64,000 bases of DNA. Origin: Rhizobium sp. SL42 (lineage in GTDB: Bacteria; Pseudomonadota; Alphaproteobacteria; Rhizobiales; Rhizobiaceae). Position numbers and translations under genes: made by a program. Under the pieces are notes generated by a model. The model made no database searches. It worked only from the letters and a program-made list of their open reading frames with translations, and had not been told where the DNA came from. Positions 42,236 through 51,877 of the stretch are shown in pieces (position 1 is the stretch's first letter; each line of letters begins with the position of its first letter). The stretch spans positions 1,874,001 through 1,938,000 of the forward strand of contig NZ_CP063397.1 of assembly GCF_021729845.1 (NCBI RefSeq), read 5' to 3'.

Positions 42236-44653
42236 TCAGGCCCGACGGCGCATCGGCATCACGATCATGTCCGGGATGCGCAGCGACACGACGGTGCCCT
42301 GTCCTTCGCGGGAGCGGATACGCAAGGATCCGCCGTGCAGCGAGACCAGCGAGCGCGAGATGGCGAGCCCAAGGCCCGAACCACCCTTCGATTTGGCATA
42401 CTGGCTTTGCACCTGCTCGAACGGGCTGCCGATCTTGCTCAGCGCGCTTTTCGGAATGCCGATGCCGGTGTCGACGATCGACACGATGACGGCACCTTCG
42501 ACCTTGTGCGCACGCAACGCGATCTTGCCGCCGTCATTGGTGAATTTGACTGCATTTGACAGGATGTTGAGCAGGATCTGTTTCATCGCGCGGCGGTCTG
42601 CGACCACCGACAGGCCATCATCGACACGCTGCGAAACGGTGATGTTCTTTTCCAGCGCCGGGATGGCGGTGAGGCGCATGCTCTCTTCGATAAGCGGTCC
42701 GAGATCGATGGTCTCGCAGCGAATTTTCATCTGCCCGGCCTCGATCTTCGACATGTCGAGAATGTCGTTGATGACGTTCAGCAGATGTTTGCCGCTCTCG
42801 TGAATGTCCTTGGCATATTCCTCGTATTTCGGCGAACCGACCGGGCCGAACATGCCGGCGAGCAGGATTTCCGAAAAGCCGAGGATGGCGTTGAGCGGCG
42901 TGCGCAACTCGTGGCTCATGTTGGCGAGGAATTCCGACTTGGCCTTGTTGGCCGCTTCCGCACGCTGTTTCTCGGCCAGGTATTTTTCGTTCGCATCCGA
43001 CAGTTCGGTCTTCTGCCGCTCGAGGATTTTCTGTGAGGACGACAGATCGCCGATGGTCGCCATCAGGCGGCGCTCCTGGTCACGCAGCCGTTCCTGGTGA
43101 CGCTTGAGCAGGGTGATGTCGGTGCCGACAGAGACGAGGCCGCCGTCACGGGTACGGCGCTCGTTGATCTGCAGCCAGCGTTCGTCGGCAAGCTGGACTT
43201 CCGTGGTCCGCGACGTGGTGCCGAGATCCGGATCGGCGATGCGGCGCTGGATGATCGGACGCGAGGCCGAGCCGAGCACGCTGGCGCGTTCGGTGCCGGG
43301 CACGAGCACGCTGTCCGGAAGGCCGTAGACCTTCTGAAAATGCGCATTGCACATCACCAGCCGGTCGTTCTTGTCCCACAGCACGAAGGCTTCGGACGTG
43401 CATTCGATCGCGTCGGCAAGGCGCTGGTCTGCTTCGGCGTAGCGCTGCGCCAGGCGGTGCTGTTCGGTGACGTCCATCGCGATGCCGATGACATGCAGGC
43501 AGCCGGTATTGGAGCAGATGATCTGGGCGCGGGCGCGCAGCCAGACATAGTGGCCCTGGGCATGGCGCATGCGGAAGACCTGATCGATCTGGCGCGAGCT
43601 GCCACGGCCGACCGAGCGGGCCAGTGCATAGAGATTGCCGTCGGCCGGATGCATCAGGCGGGCCGCATCGGCAAAGGCCAGCGGCTGGTTGGACGGCGCG
43701 AGACCGAGCATCTCGTACATCGAGCGCGACCAGATCAGCTTGCGGCTTGACAGGTCGAAATCCCACAGCCCGCAGCGGCCGCGTGACAGGGCGGCTTCGA
43801 CGCGCATGTTGGATTCGAGGAAGATATCGTCCGCCTCGCGGGCCCGCCGAACCTGATGGAAATAGGCGTAGAGTACTACCAGCAGCGTCAGCGAGATGCC
43901 GGCAAACAGCGTCACATTGAGCGCCAGTTCGCGGCGCCAGAACTCGTTGACCGATTGCAGCGAATGGGCGGTCAGGATCAGGGCGCCATCGGTGCCGACG
44001 GGGGTGACGACCGCATAATGCGGCTCACCGTTGATATTGGTCTCGATCGCGCCGGATCGGTCGCCGAAGCGACGGATGGTGGTCACCTCCGGCAGCAGGC
44101 TCGCGAGCATGAAGCCGACCTGGCCGGAGGCGCCCGGCGATGCGCCGAACACGCGGCCCGCCGGATCGACCAGCAGCACGAAGGCGCCGTCGGACAGATA
44201 TCCCGGTGTCAGATAGGAAAACAGCGCCTGTTCGGCACCTTCGCGATTGCGACCGGCAAACAGCTCCGGCCGGGTCGCAAGCACCGACTGAGCCGTGAGC
44301 GAGATCAGCGAGGTGGATTGCCGGATCGACGCTTCCATCCTGCCATGCTCGGACACGATGCCGACGAACCGCGCCAGGGCGACGACGGACAGGAATGCGA
44401 TGATCAGGATCGGGATGGACCGGCGCAGCAAGGTTTCGACGGGGCTCGACGGCCCGCTGCCATCCTCCCGCAGGGACGGTGAAGACCGGAGCAGCCTCCG
44501 GCCGAATTCTTCGAACACTGCCGCAACACCCGAAAATTTGATGCGCAACCGATCATCGGCTGCGGAAACCCGCCGCGCGTTCAACATTGCCCCTGCCTCT
44601 ATCCCTCGTGTGATTCGCTGCGCCGCTCGCCCGAACCGTATCCAAGGAATCAT
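42236..44653 (-). CDS. PAS-domain histidine kinase with PleC/DivJ-like core
   Basis: An 805-aa membrane kinase. Two helices (about 80-100 and 247-268) bracket a periplasmic sensory region; then PAS domains, a coiled coil, and the H-box FLANMSHELRTPLNA (His581 counted from 44653). The catalytic core resembles the PleC/DivJ/PdhS group of cell-cycle kinases (MFGPVGSPKYEEYAKDI, NDILDMSKIEAGQM, FEQVQSQYAKSKGGSGLGLAI). Whether it acts on DivK is an inference. ATG 44587 (MLNARRVSAADD) is an equally plausible start. Confidence 0.88.
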   Translation of the reverse strand: MIPWIRFGRAAQRITRGIEAGAMLNARRVSAADDRLRIKFSGVAAVFEEFGRRLLRSSPSLREDGSGPSSPVETLLRRSIPILIIAFLSVVALARFVGIVSEHGRMEASIRQSTSLISLTAQSVLATRPELFAGRNREGAEQALFSYLTPGYLSDGAFVLLVDPAGRVFGASPGASGQVGFMLASLLPEVTTIRRFGDRSGAIETNINGEPHYAVVTPVGTDGALILTAHSLQSVNEFWRRELALNVTLFAGISLTLLVVLYAYFHQVRRAREADDIFLESNMRVEAALSRGRCGLWDFDLSSRKLIWSRSMYEMLGLAPSNQPLAFADAARLMHPADGNLYALARSVGRGSSRQIDQVFRMRHAQGHYVWLRARAQIICSNTGCLHVIGIAMDVTEQHRLAQRYAEADQRLADAIECTSEAFVLWDKNDRLVMCNAHFQKVYGLPDSVLVPGTERASVLGSASRPIIQRRIADPDLGTTSRTTEVQLADERWLQINERRTRDGGLVSVGTDITLLKRHQERLRDQERRLMATIGDLSSSQKILERQKTELSDANEKYLAEKQRAEAANKAKSEFLANMSHELRTPLNAILGFSEILLAGMFGPVGSPKYEEYAKDIHESGKHLLNVINDILDMSKIEAGQMKIRCETIDLGPLIEESMRLTAIPALEKNITVSQRVDDGLSVVADRRAMKQILLNILSNAVKFTNDGGKIALRAHKVEGAVIVSIVDTGIGIPKSALSKIGSPFEQVQSQYAKSKGGSGLGLAISRSLVSLHGGSLRIRSREGQGTVVSLRIPDMIVMPMRRRA

Positions 44654-44871
44654 GCTCGATTCGGCTTGTCCAGACCGGGTGGGTAAAGAAATTCTTAAGC
44701 CATTCTTCCGAATCCGTTTTTTCTGCGCCGGTATCTGACGATGAAGGGTCAGGATTGAATATCTGCCTCGCTGCCGCCTCTCGCTGTAGTCCGGCGCATA
44801 CGCAAACCGATGGCTTTGGCCTCAGGTTTGTCCCCTGCGGCAGTGCTTCGGCTCCACGGTTTTCAGGATTG

Positions 44872-44914
44872 CAAACGAAAGTGGCGCGGGACTTGCCCGC
44901 GCCACTTTCGTTTG
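44872..44914. terminator. Perfect 19-bp-arm hairpin downstream of pepN
   Basis: CAAACGAAAGTGGCGCGGG-ACTTG-CCCGCGCCACTTTCGTTTG, 27 bases beyond the pepN stop (minus strand). The T-rich outer arm would give an intrinsic terminator for pepN. Confidence 0.75.
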
Positions 44915-44940
44915 TTCGGCATGGTTCGTTGCGAAGGCGA

Positions 44941-47589
44941 TCAGCCCTTCAGGATACGCTCGACGATATCGCTGACATCGGTGGAAAGCGTGCCGGTGCT
45001 TTCGATCACCTGCAGGGCCGAGCGGGCATGCTCTGCCCGAACCGGCTCCAGCAGGCGCCAGGAGCGCAGCGCCGTCAGCAGGCGCGCTGCAAGCTGCGGG
45101 TTGCGCGGGTCGATGTCGAGGATCTGCTCGGCGAAAAACCGATAGGCCTTGCCGTCGGCGCGGTTGAAGCCGGTCGGGTTCGAGAAGGCAAATGTGCCGA
45201 CCAGCGAGCGGACGCGGTTCGGATTGCTGGCGATGAAGTGCGGGTTCTTCATCAGTTCCTGCACACGCTCGAGTGCGGCAGCACCCGGAATGGTCGCCTG
45301 GATGGCGAACCACTTGTCCAGCACCAGCGCATTGCTGGCGAAACGCTGTTCGAAGCTGGAGAGCGCCGACTTGGTTTCGGCAGCGTCGGGGAAGCGATGG
45401 GCCAGCACCGTCAGCGCCTGCGACAGGTCGGTCATGTTGTCGGCCTTGGCGAAAGCGTCTGCGGCGAGTGCCGGGCTGTTTTCCGCCTGGGTCAGGAAGG
45501 CAAGGGCGGCGTTCTTCAGCGCGCGGCGACCGGCGCCGGCCGCATCCGGAGTAAAGGCGCCTGTGTCCGAATGGGTCGCGTGCAGCGTGCGGAAGATCTC
45601 CACGCCGGCATTGGCGATGGCGCCCAGAACGGCTTGGCGGCCGGCATGGATCGCATCTGGATCGTTGTTGCTGCCGAGTTCGCGGGCGATGTCGGCTTCG
45701 CTGGGCAAGGCGAGCGCCTGGGCGCGGAAGGCCGGCTCCAGGCTTTCGTCGGCCGCGATGGCCAGAAGTGCGTCGGTGAGAGCCGCATCGGCGAGAATTT
45801 CGCCACCGCTGCGGGCCGCATCGGCCGATGCCGTGAGGATCGGCAAGGCGAGGTCGGTGATCGCCTGCCAGCGGGCGAAGAGATCGCTGTCGTGGCGGGC
45901 AATATGGGACAGATCGTCCTTGCTCTGGTCAAAATGCAGCGTGACCGGGGCAGAGAAACCGCGGTTGAGGGACACGACCGGACGCGCGCCGATGCCGGAG
46001 AAGGTGAAGGTCTGGCTGCGCTCGGTCAGGTGCAGCACGTCGTCCGAAACCTCGCCGCCGGCAATGGCGGTTGCGGTGGCCTCCGCGCCGTTCTCCGTCA
46101 GCAGCGAGAAGCGCAGCGGAATGTGCATCGGTTCCTTGGCCGTCTGGCCGGGGGTCGCGGCAACCATCTGCTCGAGCGAGAGCGACAGGGTCTTGGAGGC
46201 GGCATCGAAGGTCGAGGACACGGTGATCTGCGGCGTACCCGCCTGGTGATACCAGAGCGAGAACTGCTTGAGATCGCGACCGCTCGCTTCCTCGAAGCAC
46301 TTGACGAAATCCTCGACGGTGGCGGCATCGCCGTCGTGACGTTCGAAATAGAGGTCCATGCCCTTCTTGAAATCGTCGCGGCCGAGAATGGTCGCGATCA
46401 TCCGGGTGACCTCTGAGCCCTTCTCATAGACCGTCGTCGTGTAGAAGTTGTTGATCTCGCGGAAGGTGGTCGGGCGGACCGGATGGGCGAGCGGGCCGGC
46501 ATCTTCCGGGAACTGTTCCGAGCGCAGGTGGCGCACTTCGGCGATGCGCTTGACCGACCGCGAGCGCTGGTCGGCGGAGAATTCGTGGTCGCGGTAGACC
46601 GTCAGGCCTTCTTTCAGGCACAGCTGGAACCAGTCGCGGCAGGTGATGCGGTTGCCGGTCCAGTTGTGGAAATATTCGTGGGCGATGATCGCCTCGATGT
46701 TGGCATAGTCCTGGTCGGTCGCGGTTTCAGGGTCGGCCAGCACATACTTGTCGTTGAAGATGTTGAGGCCCTTGTTCTCCATGGCGCCCATGTTGAAGTC
46801 GGACACGGCGACGATCATGAATATGTCGAGGTCGTATTCGCGGCCGAAGACCTCTTCGTCCCATTTCATCGAGCGCTTCAGCGCGTCCATGGCATAGGCG
46901 GCACGCGCCTCCTTGCCATGCTCGACATAGATCTTCAGCGTCACTTCGCGCTCGGACATGGTGACGAATGTATCTTCGACCACGCCGAGATCGCCGGCAA
47001 CCAGTGCGAACAGATAGCTCGGTTTCGGATGCGGATCGAACCAGGCGGCGAAATGTTTGTCCGGGCCGAAGCCGGCACCGCCGAGGAAATTGCCGTTCGA
47101 CAGGAGCAGCGGATTGGCCGCCTTGTCGGCGATGATGTTGACTGTGTAGACGGCGAGCACATCCGGGCGATCGGGGAAATAGGTGATGCGGCGGAAACCT
47201 TCGGCTTCGCACTGCGTGCAATAAATGCCGTTCGACCGATAGAGGCCCATCAGCTGGGTATTGGCCTCCGGATTGATCATCGTGGTGACCGTGATCTCGA
47301 AGGGAGTTTCGGCCGGAAGGCCGTTGATCGTCAGGCTCTCGGGCGTCGCGGTGTAGCGGTCTTTCGCCATTTCGACCTGGTCGAACAGCAGGCTGGTCAT
47401 GTTGAGATCGTCGCCATCAAGCACGAGCGGTGTGGAGGCATCGACGCCTTCGCGCCGGTGGAAGATCAATCGGGCTTCCACCTTGGTATCAGTAGGGTCC
47501 AGTTCGAAGGTCAGATCAACCCGTTCCAGAACGAAGTCAGTGGGGCGGTAGTCTGCCAGATGAACGATCCGGCCCGTGTCTGTGCGCAT
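44941..47589 (-). CDS. pepN: Aminopeptidase N (M1 family)
   Basis: An 882-aa zinc aminopeptidase. The substrate motif GAMENKGLNIF is followed by the zinc-binding AHEYFHNWTGNR (His304-Glu305, His308) and the downstream Glu of LKEGLTVYRDHEF. Family C-terminal helical domain is complete; length matches Escherichia coli PepN. ATG 47589 follows CAGGACAAAAC on the minus strand; the frame is open to 47631. It removes N-terminal residues from peptides in the cytoplasm. Confidence 0.96.
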   Translation of the reverse strand: MRTDTGRIVHLADYRPTDFVLERVDLTFELDPTDTKVEARLIFHRREGVDASTPLVLDGDDLNMTSLLFDQVEMAKDRYTATPESLTINGLPAETPFEITVTTMINPEANTQLMGLYRSNGIYCTQCEAEGFRRITYFPDRPDVLAVYTVNIIADKAANPLLLSNGNFLGGAGFGPDKHFAAWFDPHPKPSYLFALVAGDLGVVEDTFVTMSEREVTLKIYVEHGKEARAAYAMDALKRSMKWDEEVFGREYDLDIFMIVAVSDFNMGAMENKGLNIFNDKYVLADPETATDQDYANIEAIIAHEYFHNWTGNRITCRDWFQLCLKEGLTVYRDHEFSADQRSRSVKRIAEVRHLRSEQFPEDAGPLAHPVRPTTFREINNFYTTTVYEKGSEVTRMIATILGRDDFKKGMDLYFERHDGDAATVEDFVKCFEEASGRDLKQFSLWYHQAGTPQITVSSTFDAASKTLSLSLEQMVAATPGQTAKEPMHIPLRFSLLTENGAEATATAIAGGEVSDDVLHLTERSQTFTFSGIGARPVVSLNRGFSAPVTLHFDQSKDDLSHIARHDSDLFARWQAITDLALPILTASADAARSGGEILADAALTDALLAIAADESLEPAFRAQALALPSEADIARELGSNNDPDAIHAGRQAVLGAIANAGVEIFRTLHATHSDTGAFTPDAAGAGRRALKNAALAFLTQAENSPALAADAFAKADNMTDLSQALTVLAHRFPDAAETKSALSSFEQRFASNALVLDKWFAIQATIPGAAALERVQELMKNPHFIASNPNRVRSLVGTFAFSNPTGFNRADGKAYRFFAEQILDIDPRNPQLAARLLTALRSWRLLEPVRAEHARSALQVIESTGTLSTDVSDIVERILKG

Positions 47590-47835
47590 GTTTTGTCCTG
47601 GTCGCTTCGAGGCTAGGCCGGAACAAGGCAAGGGTTTCCCTCACCTCTCCAGGCCAAATCGAGGGCGATGATTGCACCAATTTCTGAACGATTATTAAAA
47701 CACGATACAATTTAATGCGCGAAAGACCGATAAAGGTCGAACCACGCGAGGCAAATCCGGACGGTCGCATAGAATAGCGATCCGCCTGTCGCCGGTTCAA
47801 CTTCGCCTGCATGCGTATTTGTCGACGCCGGGGTG

Positions 47836-48945
47836 TTACTTCAGCGACAATTGGCGACGGATCGCGTCGTCGCTGTCGGATTGCTGGATGATGACGCCGT
47901 ACCAGCCGAGGCCATCGTAATCCTCGTAACCAAGGGTCCGGGCGAAGGCGACGATTGCGCCGTTGTTGTCATAGTAACTGCCACGCATGGCGCGCTGCGG
48001 ATTGTGCAGGGCGAAATGCGTATAGGCGCGCTGCGGCCGGCTCGAGGCGATCACCATGTTATTGCCGTCGAGCAGCAGGACTTCCGTCTTTTCGGCAATC
48101 TGCGGCGGCAGGTTGGCTTCCTTCTCGACGATGGCCGTGCCCTGGCCCTGCCAGTCGAAATAGACGCCGAGCGTGCCGACAAGCGCGCCATCGCTGCGGC
48201 CGCCGTCGCGGATGCCTGTGGCATAGACGAGCACGTCGCGATCGTCATGCAGGGCGCTGCGCCTGACTTCGTCGACGACATAATCGTCACCGCTCTTGCA
48301 TTCGCGCGCCGCCTTGAACCAGGCTTCGGTGGCAAGATTGCAATCCTTCGTCTTGCGCTGGTGTTTCGGGTTGGCCGAGGCGACGACCCGCCCCTTGGTG
48401 TCGGTCATGACAAGATCGAGATACACGGTGTAGAAGCGATTGATTACGCCCAACCTCTCGGCGGCATGGGCAAAGGCGTCGGCCGAAGGCTGCGCCAGCG
48501 CGCCCCAGAGCGCCGAGTCCGTCGCCCACCAGCGCACATCCGCGGTGCGTTCGAACAGGTTGCGGACGATGAACTGCACCAGCGTCTGGGCCAGATCTAT
48601 CAGCCGCACGCCTTCCATTTCCTCGACCAGTGCATCGGCCATCGACCGGCTGAGACCAATGCGGGTCAGCACGTTTTCCTGGAAGCGATCGGCAATGTCG
48701 GCCGCGCCCTGTGCCAGTCGCTGGACCTCGTTGGCAACGACGGCAAAGCCTTTGCCGCTTTCGCCGGCCCGCGCCGCCTCGATCAGCGCATTGATGGCGA
48801 GCAGCCTGATCTGCCGCACGACATGAGTATTGTCGGCGCTGAACTGTTCAAGATCCGCGCCGATGCTCTCGGTGATCAGCCGCATGGAACGGGGCGTGGC
48901 GAGTTCGGCTGCGAAGGGGGCTGTTTTGGCCGCTGTCTGTGTCAT
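47836..48945 (-). CDS. Soluble chemoreceptor-like protein, signalling domain first
   Basis: A 369-aa protein without a membrane helix. Near the N-terminus (about 45-85) it has the conserved hairpin tip of methyl-accepting chemotaxis proteins (LLAINALIEAARAGESGKGFAVVANEVQRLA). The C-terminal 230 residues form a Cache-like sensory domain (FYTVYLDLVMTDTKGRVVASANPKHQ). The order is reversed from classical receptors. It could signal to CheA from the cytoplasm. ATG 48945 is preferred to 48993. Confidence 0.82.
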   Translation of the reverse strand: MTQTAAKTAPFAAELATPRSMRLITESIGADLEQFSADNTHVVRQIRLLAINALIEAARAGESGKGFAVVANEVQRLAQGAADIADRFQENVLTRIGLSRSMADALVEEMEGVRLIDLAQTLVQFIVRNLFERTADVRWWATDSALWGALAQPSADAFAHAAERLGVINRFYTVYLDLVMTDTKGRVVASANPKHQRKTKDCNLATEAWFKAARECKSGDDYVVDEVRRSALHDDRDVLVYATGIRDGGRSDGALVGTLGVYFDWQGQGTAIVEKEANLPPQIAEKTEVLLLDGNNMVIASSRPQRAYTHFALHNPQRAMRGSYYDNNGAIVAFARTLGYEDYDGLGWYGVIIQQSDSDDAIRRQLSLK

Positions 48946-49256
48946 GGCAACATCCGGGGGTAAAAAAGGAACCGTTTCAAAAATCAATGTCATGCGAACC
49001 GCAATTCGGCGGCCAAACTTGCTACTGGCGGGAAAGATAATTAATTGAGATTAAAATAACCGTTAAGGAAATCAGGCGAGAAACCCCCGATTTCAAGCCA
49101 TTTCTGGGTTTAATCTGGTTAATTTGCGGGCTTGTCTGTCGGCTGGCGAAGTGCAAGGTTGGTTGCAGCGATTCATCCCGTGGCATTCCCGGTCACGGAA
49201 CTTTCCCGTCGCCGTTCTCCGTCGCCCTGTTCCGCATCGATACGTTAGTCAATTGC
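48946..49256. other. 311-bp divergent promoter region
   Basis: Between the receptor-like gene (minus) and the DMT transporter (plus). The central part (about 49030-49130) is AT-rich (AAAGATAATTAATTGAGATTAAAATAACC) and probably carries the promoters. No gene or clear operator is seen. Confidence 0.5.
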
Positions 49257-50195
49257 ATGGCATTTGCCGACCCTGATCCGCTTCGCGGCATTATCCTGAA
49301 AATCTGTTCCGTCACCGTTTTCGTCGGCATGCAAACCTGCATCAAGCTTGCCGGTACCGGCATTCCGGCGGGCCAGATCAGCTTTCACCGATCGGCATTC
49401 GCCATCCTGCCGATCATGCTCTATCTCGGCTGGCGGGGCGAATTGCGCCAGGCGCTGCAGACTGACAATCCCTTCGGCCACGTCAAGCGCGCGCTTCTCG
49501 GCGTGTTTGCCATGGGCGCCGGTTTCTACGGCCTCGTGCATCTGCCGCTGCCGGATTCGATCGCCATAGGCTACGCCATGCCGCTGATTGCCGTCGTGTT
49601 CGCCGCGGTCTTTCTCGGCGAAACGGTAAGGCTTTACCGCTGGACCGCCGTCGTGGTCGGCATGATCGGGGTGCTGATCATATCGCTACCGAAGCTGAGT
49701 CTGTTCGGTGATGGCGAAATGGGATCGGAACAGGCTTTCGGCGCCATTGCCGTGCTTGTCGCCGCAATGCTCGGTGCTGCCGCCATGCTGCAGGTCCGCC
49801 AGCTCGTGCGGGTGGAAAAGACCTCGACAATCGTCCTGTTCTTTTCCGTCATCGCGGCTTTGCTCTCCGCCTGCACCTGGTTCTTCGGTTGGGTCGAGCT
49901 GTCGTGGACCGCGCTCGGCCTCCTGGCGATTGCCGGCTTCTGCGGTGGGCTGGGGCAGATCCTGCTGACCGAGAGCTATCGCTTCGCCGATGTTTCGACG
50001 ATCGCCCCGTTCGAATACTGTTCGATCATCATGGGCTCGGTCATCGCCTATATCCTGTTCGACGACATCCCGACCTCGACCACGTTGATCGGGGCGGCGA
50101 TCGTGGTCGGCGCCGGGATCTTCATCATCTTCCGCGAGCACCAGCTGGGCCTCGAGCGCCGTGCGGCGCGCAAGGCCTCGACCCCGCAGGGCTGA
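49257..50195 (+). CDS. DMT-family (EamA) transporter
   Basis: A 312-aa membrane protein with ten predicted helices in two EamA repeats; GMIGVLIISLPK ends the first half and FGWVELSW opens the second. Likely exports a small metabolite; substrate unknown. ATG 49257. It converges with the MFS gene 12 bp downstream. Confidence 0.88.
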   Translation: MAFADPDPLRGIILKICSVTVFVGMQTCIKLAGTGIPAGQISFHRSAFAILPIMLYLGWRGELRQALQTDNPFGHVKRALLGVFAMGAGFYGLVHLPLPDSIAIGYAMPLIAVVFAAVFLGETVRLYRWTAVVVGMIGVLIISLPKLSLFGDGEMGSEQAFGAIAVLVAAMLGAAAMLQVRQLVRVEKTSTIVLFFSVIAALLSACTWFFGWVELSWTALGLLAIAGFCGGLGQILLTESYRFADVSTIAPFEYCSIIMGSVIAYILFDDIPTSTTLIGAAIVVGAGIFIIFREHQLGLERRAARKASTPQG

Positions 50196-50207
50196 GCGGC
50201 CTGCCTG

Positions 50208-51497
50208 TCAGCGCAGCCGCTCGTCCGGGTCCGGCGTGTTTGGCGAGCCGGTGACGTCGGTGCCCTGCATCGGCAGGGCAACGGCGAGGAAGTCTGTCTT
50301 GTCGGCCTGGTTGCCACTGTCGGGGCGGCGCGAAATGCGCCAGCCGGCATAACCCGCATAAAGCGCAAAGGCCGTTGCCAGGAACCAGATCAGCGCACCG
50401 GGACCAAGCCACTGCATCAACGAGCCCGCCATGACCGGTCCGGTGACTGTGCCGAGACCGTAGAGGATCATGATGGCGCTGGACAGCGTCACATATTCAT
50501 CCGGCTCGGCCAGGTCATTGGCATGGGCGACGTTCAGCGAATAGACCGGATAGAGAACGGTGCCGACGAAAAAACCGGCGATATAGACAGCGACGGCATT
50601 GTCGGCATCGAACATCGTCATCATCAGGCAGGCCAGGACGCCGAAGATCCCGGCCCCGATCATCACCAGTCGGCGATCGATCCGGTCCGACAGTCGCCCG
50701 ATCGGCACTTGCGATATGGCGCCGCCGGCGAGAAGGGCCGCCAGAAGCGTTGCGCCCTCCGTCGTGTTCATGCCGATATTCTGCGAATAGACGCCCCCCA
50801 GGCTGCCCCAGGTGCCGGACAGCGCGCCGGACAGCAGCGAGCCGAAGAAGGCCAGGGGAGAACGGCGATAGAGCCGCTTCAGGTCGAACTTGGCCTCGGC
50901 GATCGGGGTCGGCGACTGGGCCGTCGACAGCGCCACCGGAAACAGCGCCAGCGAAAAGATCAGCGCGCAGACCATGAACAGTTCCGGTCCGTCGGGGTTG
51001 CCGAGCGGCACGATATACTGGCCGCCGATCGAGCCGACGAGGCAGGTGACCATGTAGACAGAAAACAGGGCGCCGCGATTGGCATTGTTCACCCGTTCGT
51101 TCAGCCAGCTCTCGATCAGCAGATAGGCACCGGCAATGGCGAAACCGGACATGCCGCGGAAGATCATCCATGCCCACCATTCGACCACCAGCGCGCAAAG
51201 CAGGATGGACACGGTGAGCAGGGTGATCAGCGCGCCGAACACCCGCACATGTCCGACGCGGCGCACGAAGATCGGCGTGACGATGCACGAGACCGTGAAA
51301 CCGAACGTATAGCCGGTGGCGATGACGGAAATGGTGAAGGTGGACCAGCCCTCGCTGATCGAGCGGATCGGCAGCATGAATCCCATCAGCCCGAAGCCGG
51401 CCATCATCAGCAGCGTCGAGAACATCAGGGTGGCGATCGAGGCGAGGCTATTGATCAATGGGGTACCTATCCAGCGCGGGAAAACGGACTCTGCCAA
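50208..51497 (-). CDS. MFS transporter (YcaD-like)
   Basis: A 429-aa protein with 12 predicted helices. The first-half cytoplasmic loop IFVRRVGHVRVFG, IFRGMSGFAIAGAYLLIESWLNERVNNANRG and second-half GRLSDRIDRRLVMIG loops place it in the Major Facilitator superfamily near YcaD. The annotated start is TTG 51497; no better ATG gives the full first helix. A 13-bp-arm palindrome lies about 30 bp upstream. Confidence 0.87.
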   Translation of the reverse strand: MAESVFPRWIGTPLINSLASIATLMFSTLLMMAGFGLMGFMLPIRSISEGWSTFTISVIATGYTFGFTVSCIVTPIFVRRVGHVRVFGALITLLTVSILLCALVVEWWAWMIFRGMSGFAIAGAYLLIESWLNERVNNANRGALFSVYMVTCLVGSIGGQYIVPLGNPDGPELFMVCALIFSLALFPVALSTAQSPTPIAEAKFDLKRLYRRSPLAFFGSLLSGALSGTWGSLGGVYSQNIGMNTTEGATLLAALLAGGAISQVPIGRLSDRIDRRLVMIGAGIFGVLACLMMTMFDADNAVAVYIAGFFVGTVLYPVYSLNVAHANDLAEPDEYVTLSSAIMILYGLGTVTGPVMAGSLMQWLGPGALIWFLATAFALYAGYAGWRISRRPDSGNQADKTDFLAVALPMQGTDVTGSPNTPDPDERLR

Positions 51498-51877
51498 TAT
51501 TCGCTCTTGGGTGAACTGTCGATTGCGACGTGAAACGACGCAAAGCTTCTACGTCGTTTCACGTATTGTCATGTTGGCGCGGCAATAATTGATTGAAAAA
51601 GCGACACGAATTCATTTACGATATTAAGAATTCCCAAACGGTGAACGTGACGTGCGGGGAATGCTTAAAGCCACAGGGGTTCCATGCATCTTGAACACTC
51701 TCCAATGCTGCGACGCGCTGTCCCTTGCCGGACGGCGATCGATGCATTGTGCCGGTTTGGTTCAGGTGCCGACCGGCTGGCGCGGATTTATCGAGACAGG
51801 GCCCATGGACGCCAGGTCAATGGGCACCCGAGCAATGGCCAAGTGACCCGTGAAGCATCGGCTGCTGGAGATTGCCG
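51498..51877. other. 380-bp stretch without a convincing gene
   Basis: Contains the palindrome at 51528-51564, an AT-rich part at about 51575-51640 and two short overlapping frames (51652-51846, 51684-51887) without protein-like composition or ribosome sites. Probably promoters for the flanking divergent genes. Confidence 0.5.
51528..51564. promoter_or_regulatory. Perfect 13-bp inverted repeat upstream of the MFS gene
   Basis: ACGTGAAACGACG-CAAAGCTTCTA-CGTCGTTTCACGT. Arms are perfectly complementary. It could be an operator for the divergent genes or a hairpin in the MFS leader. The inner GAAACGACG/CGTCGTTTC halves recur nowhere else that I saw. Confidence 0.55.

Noticed and set aside
51652-51846. 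64-codon plus-strand frame before the 51878 gene
   Set aside because: No ribosome site, mixed composition, overlaps another short frame; left unannotated.
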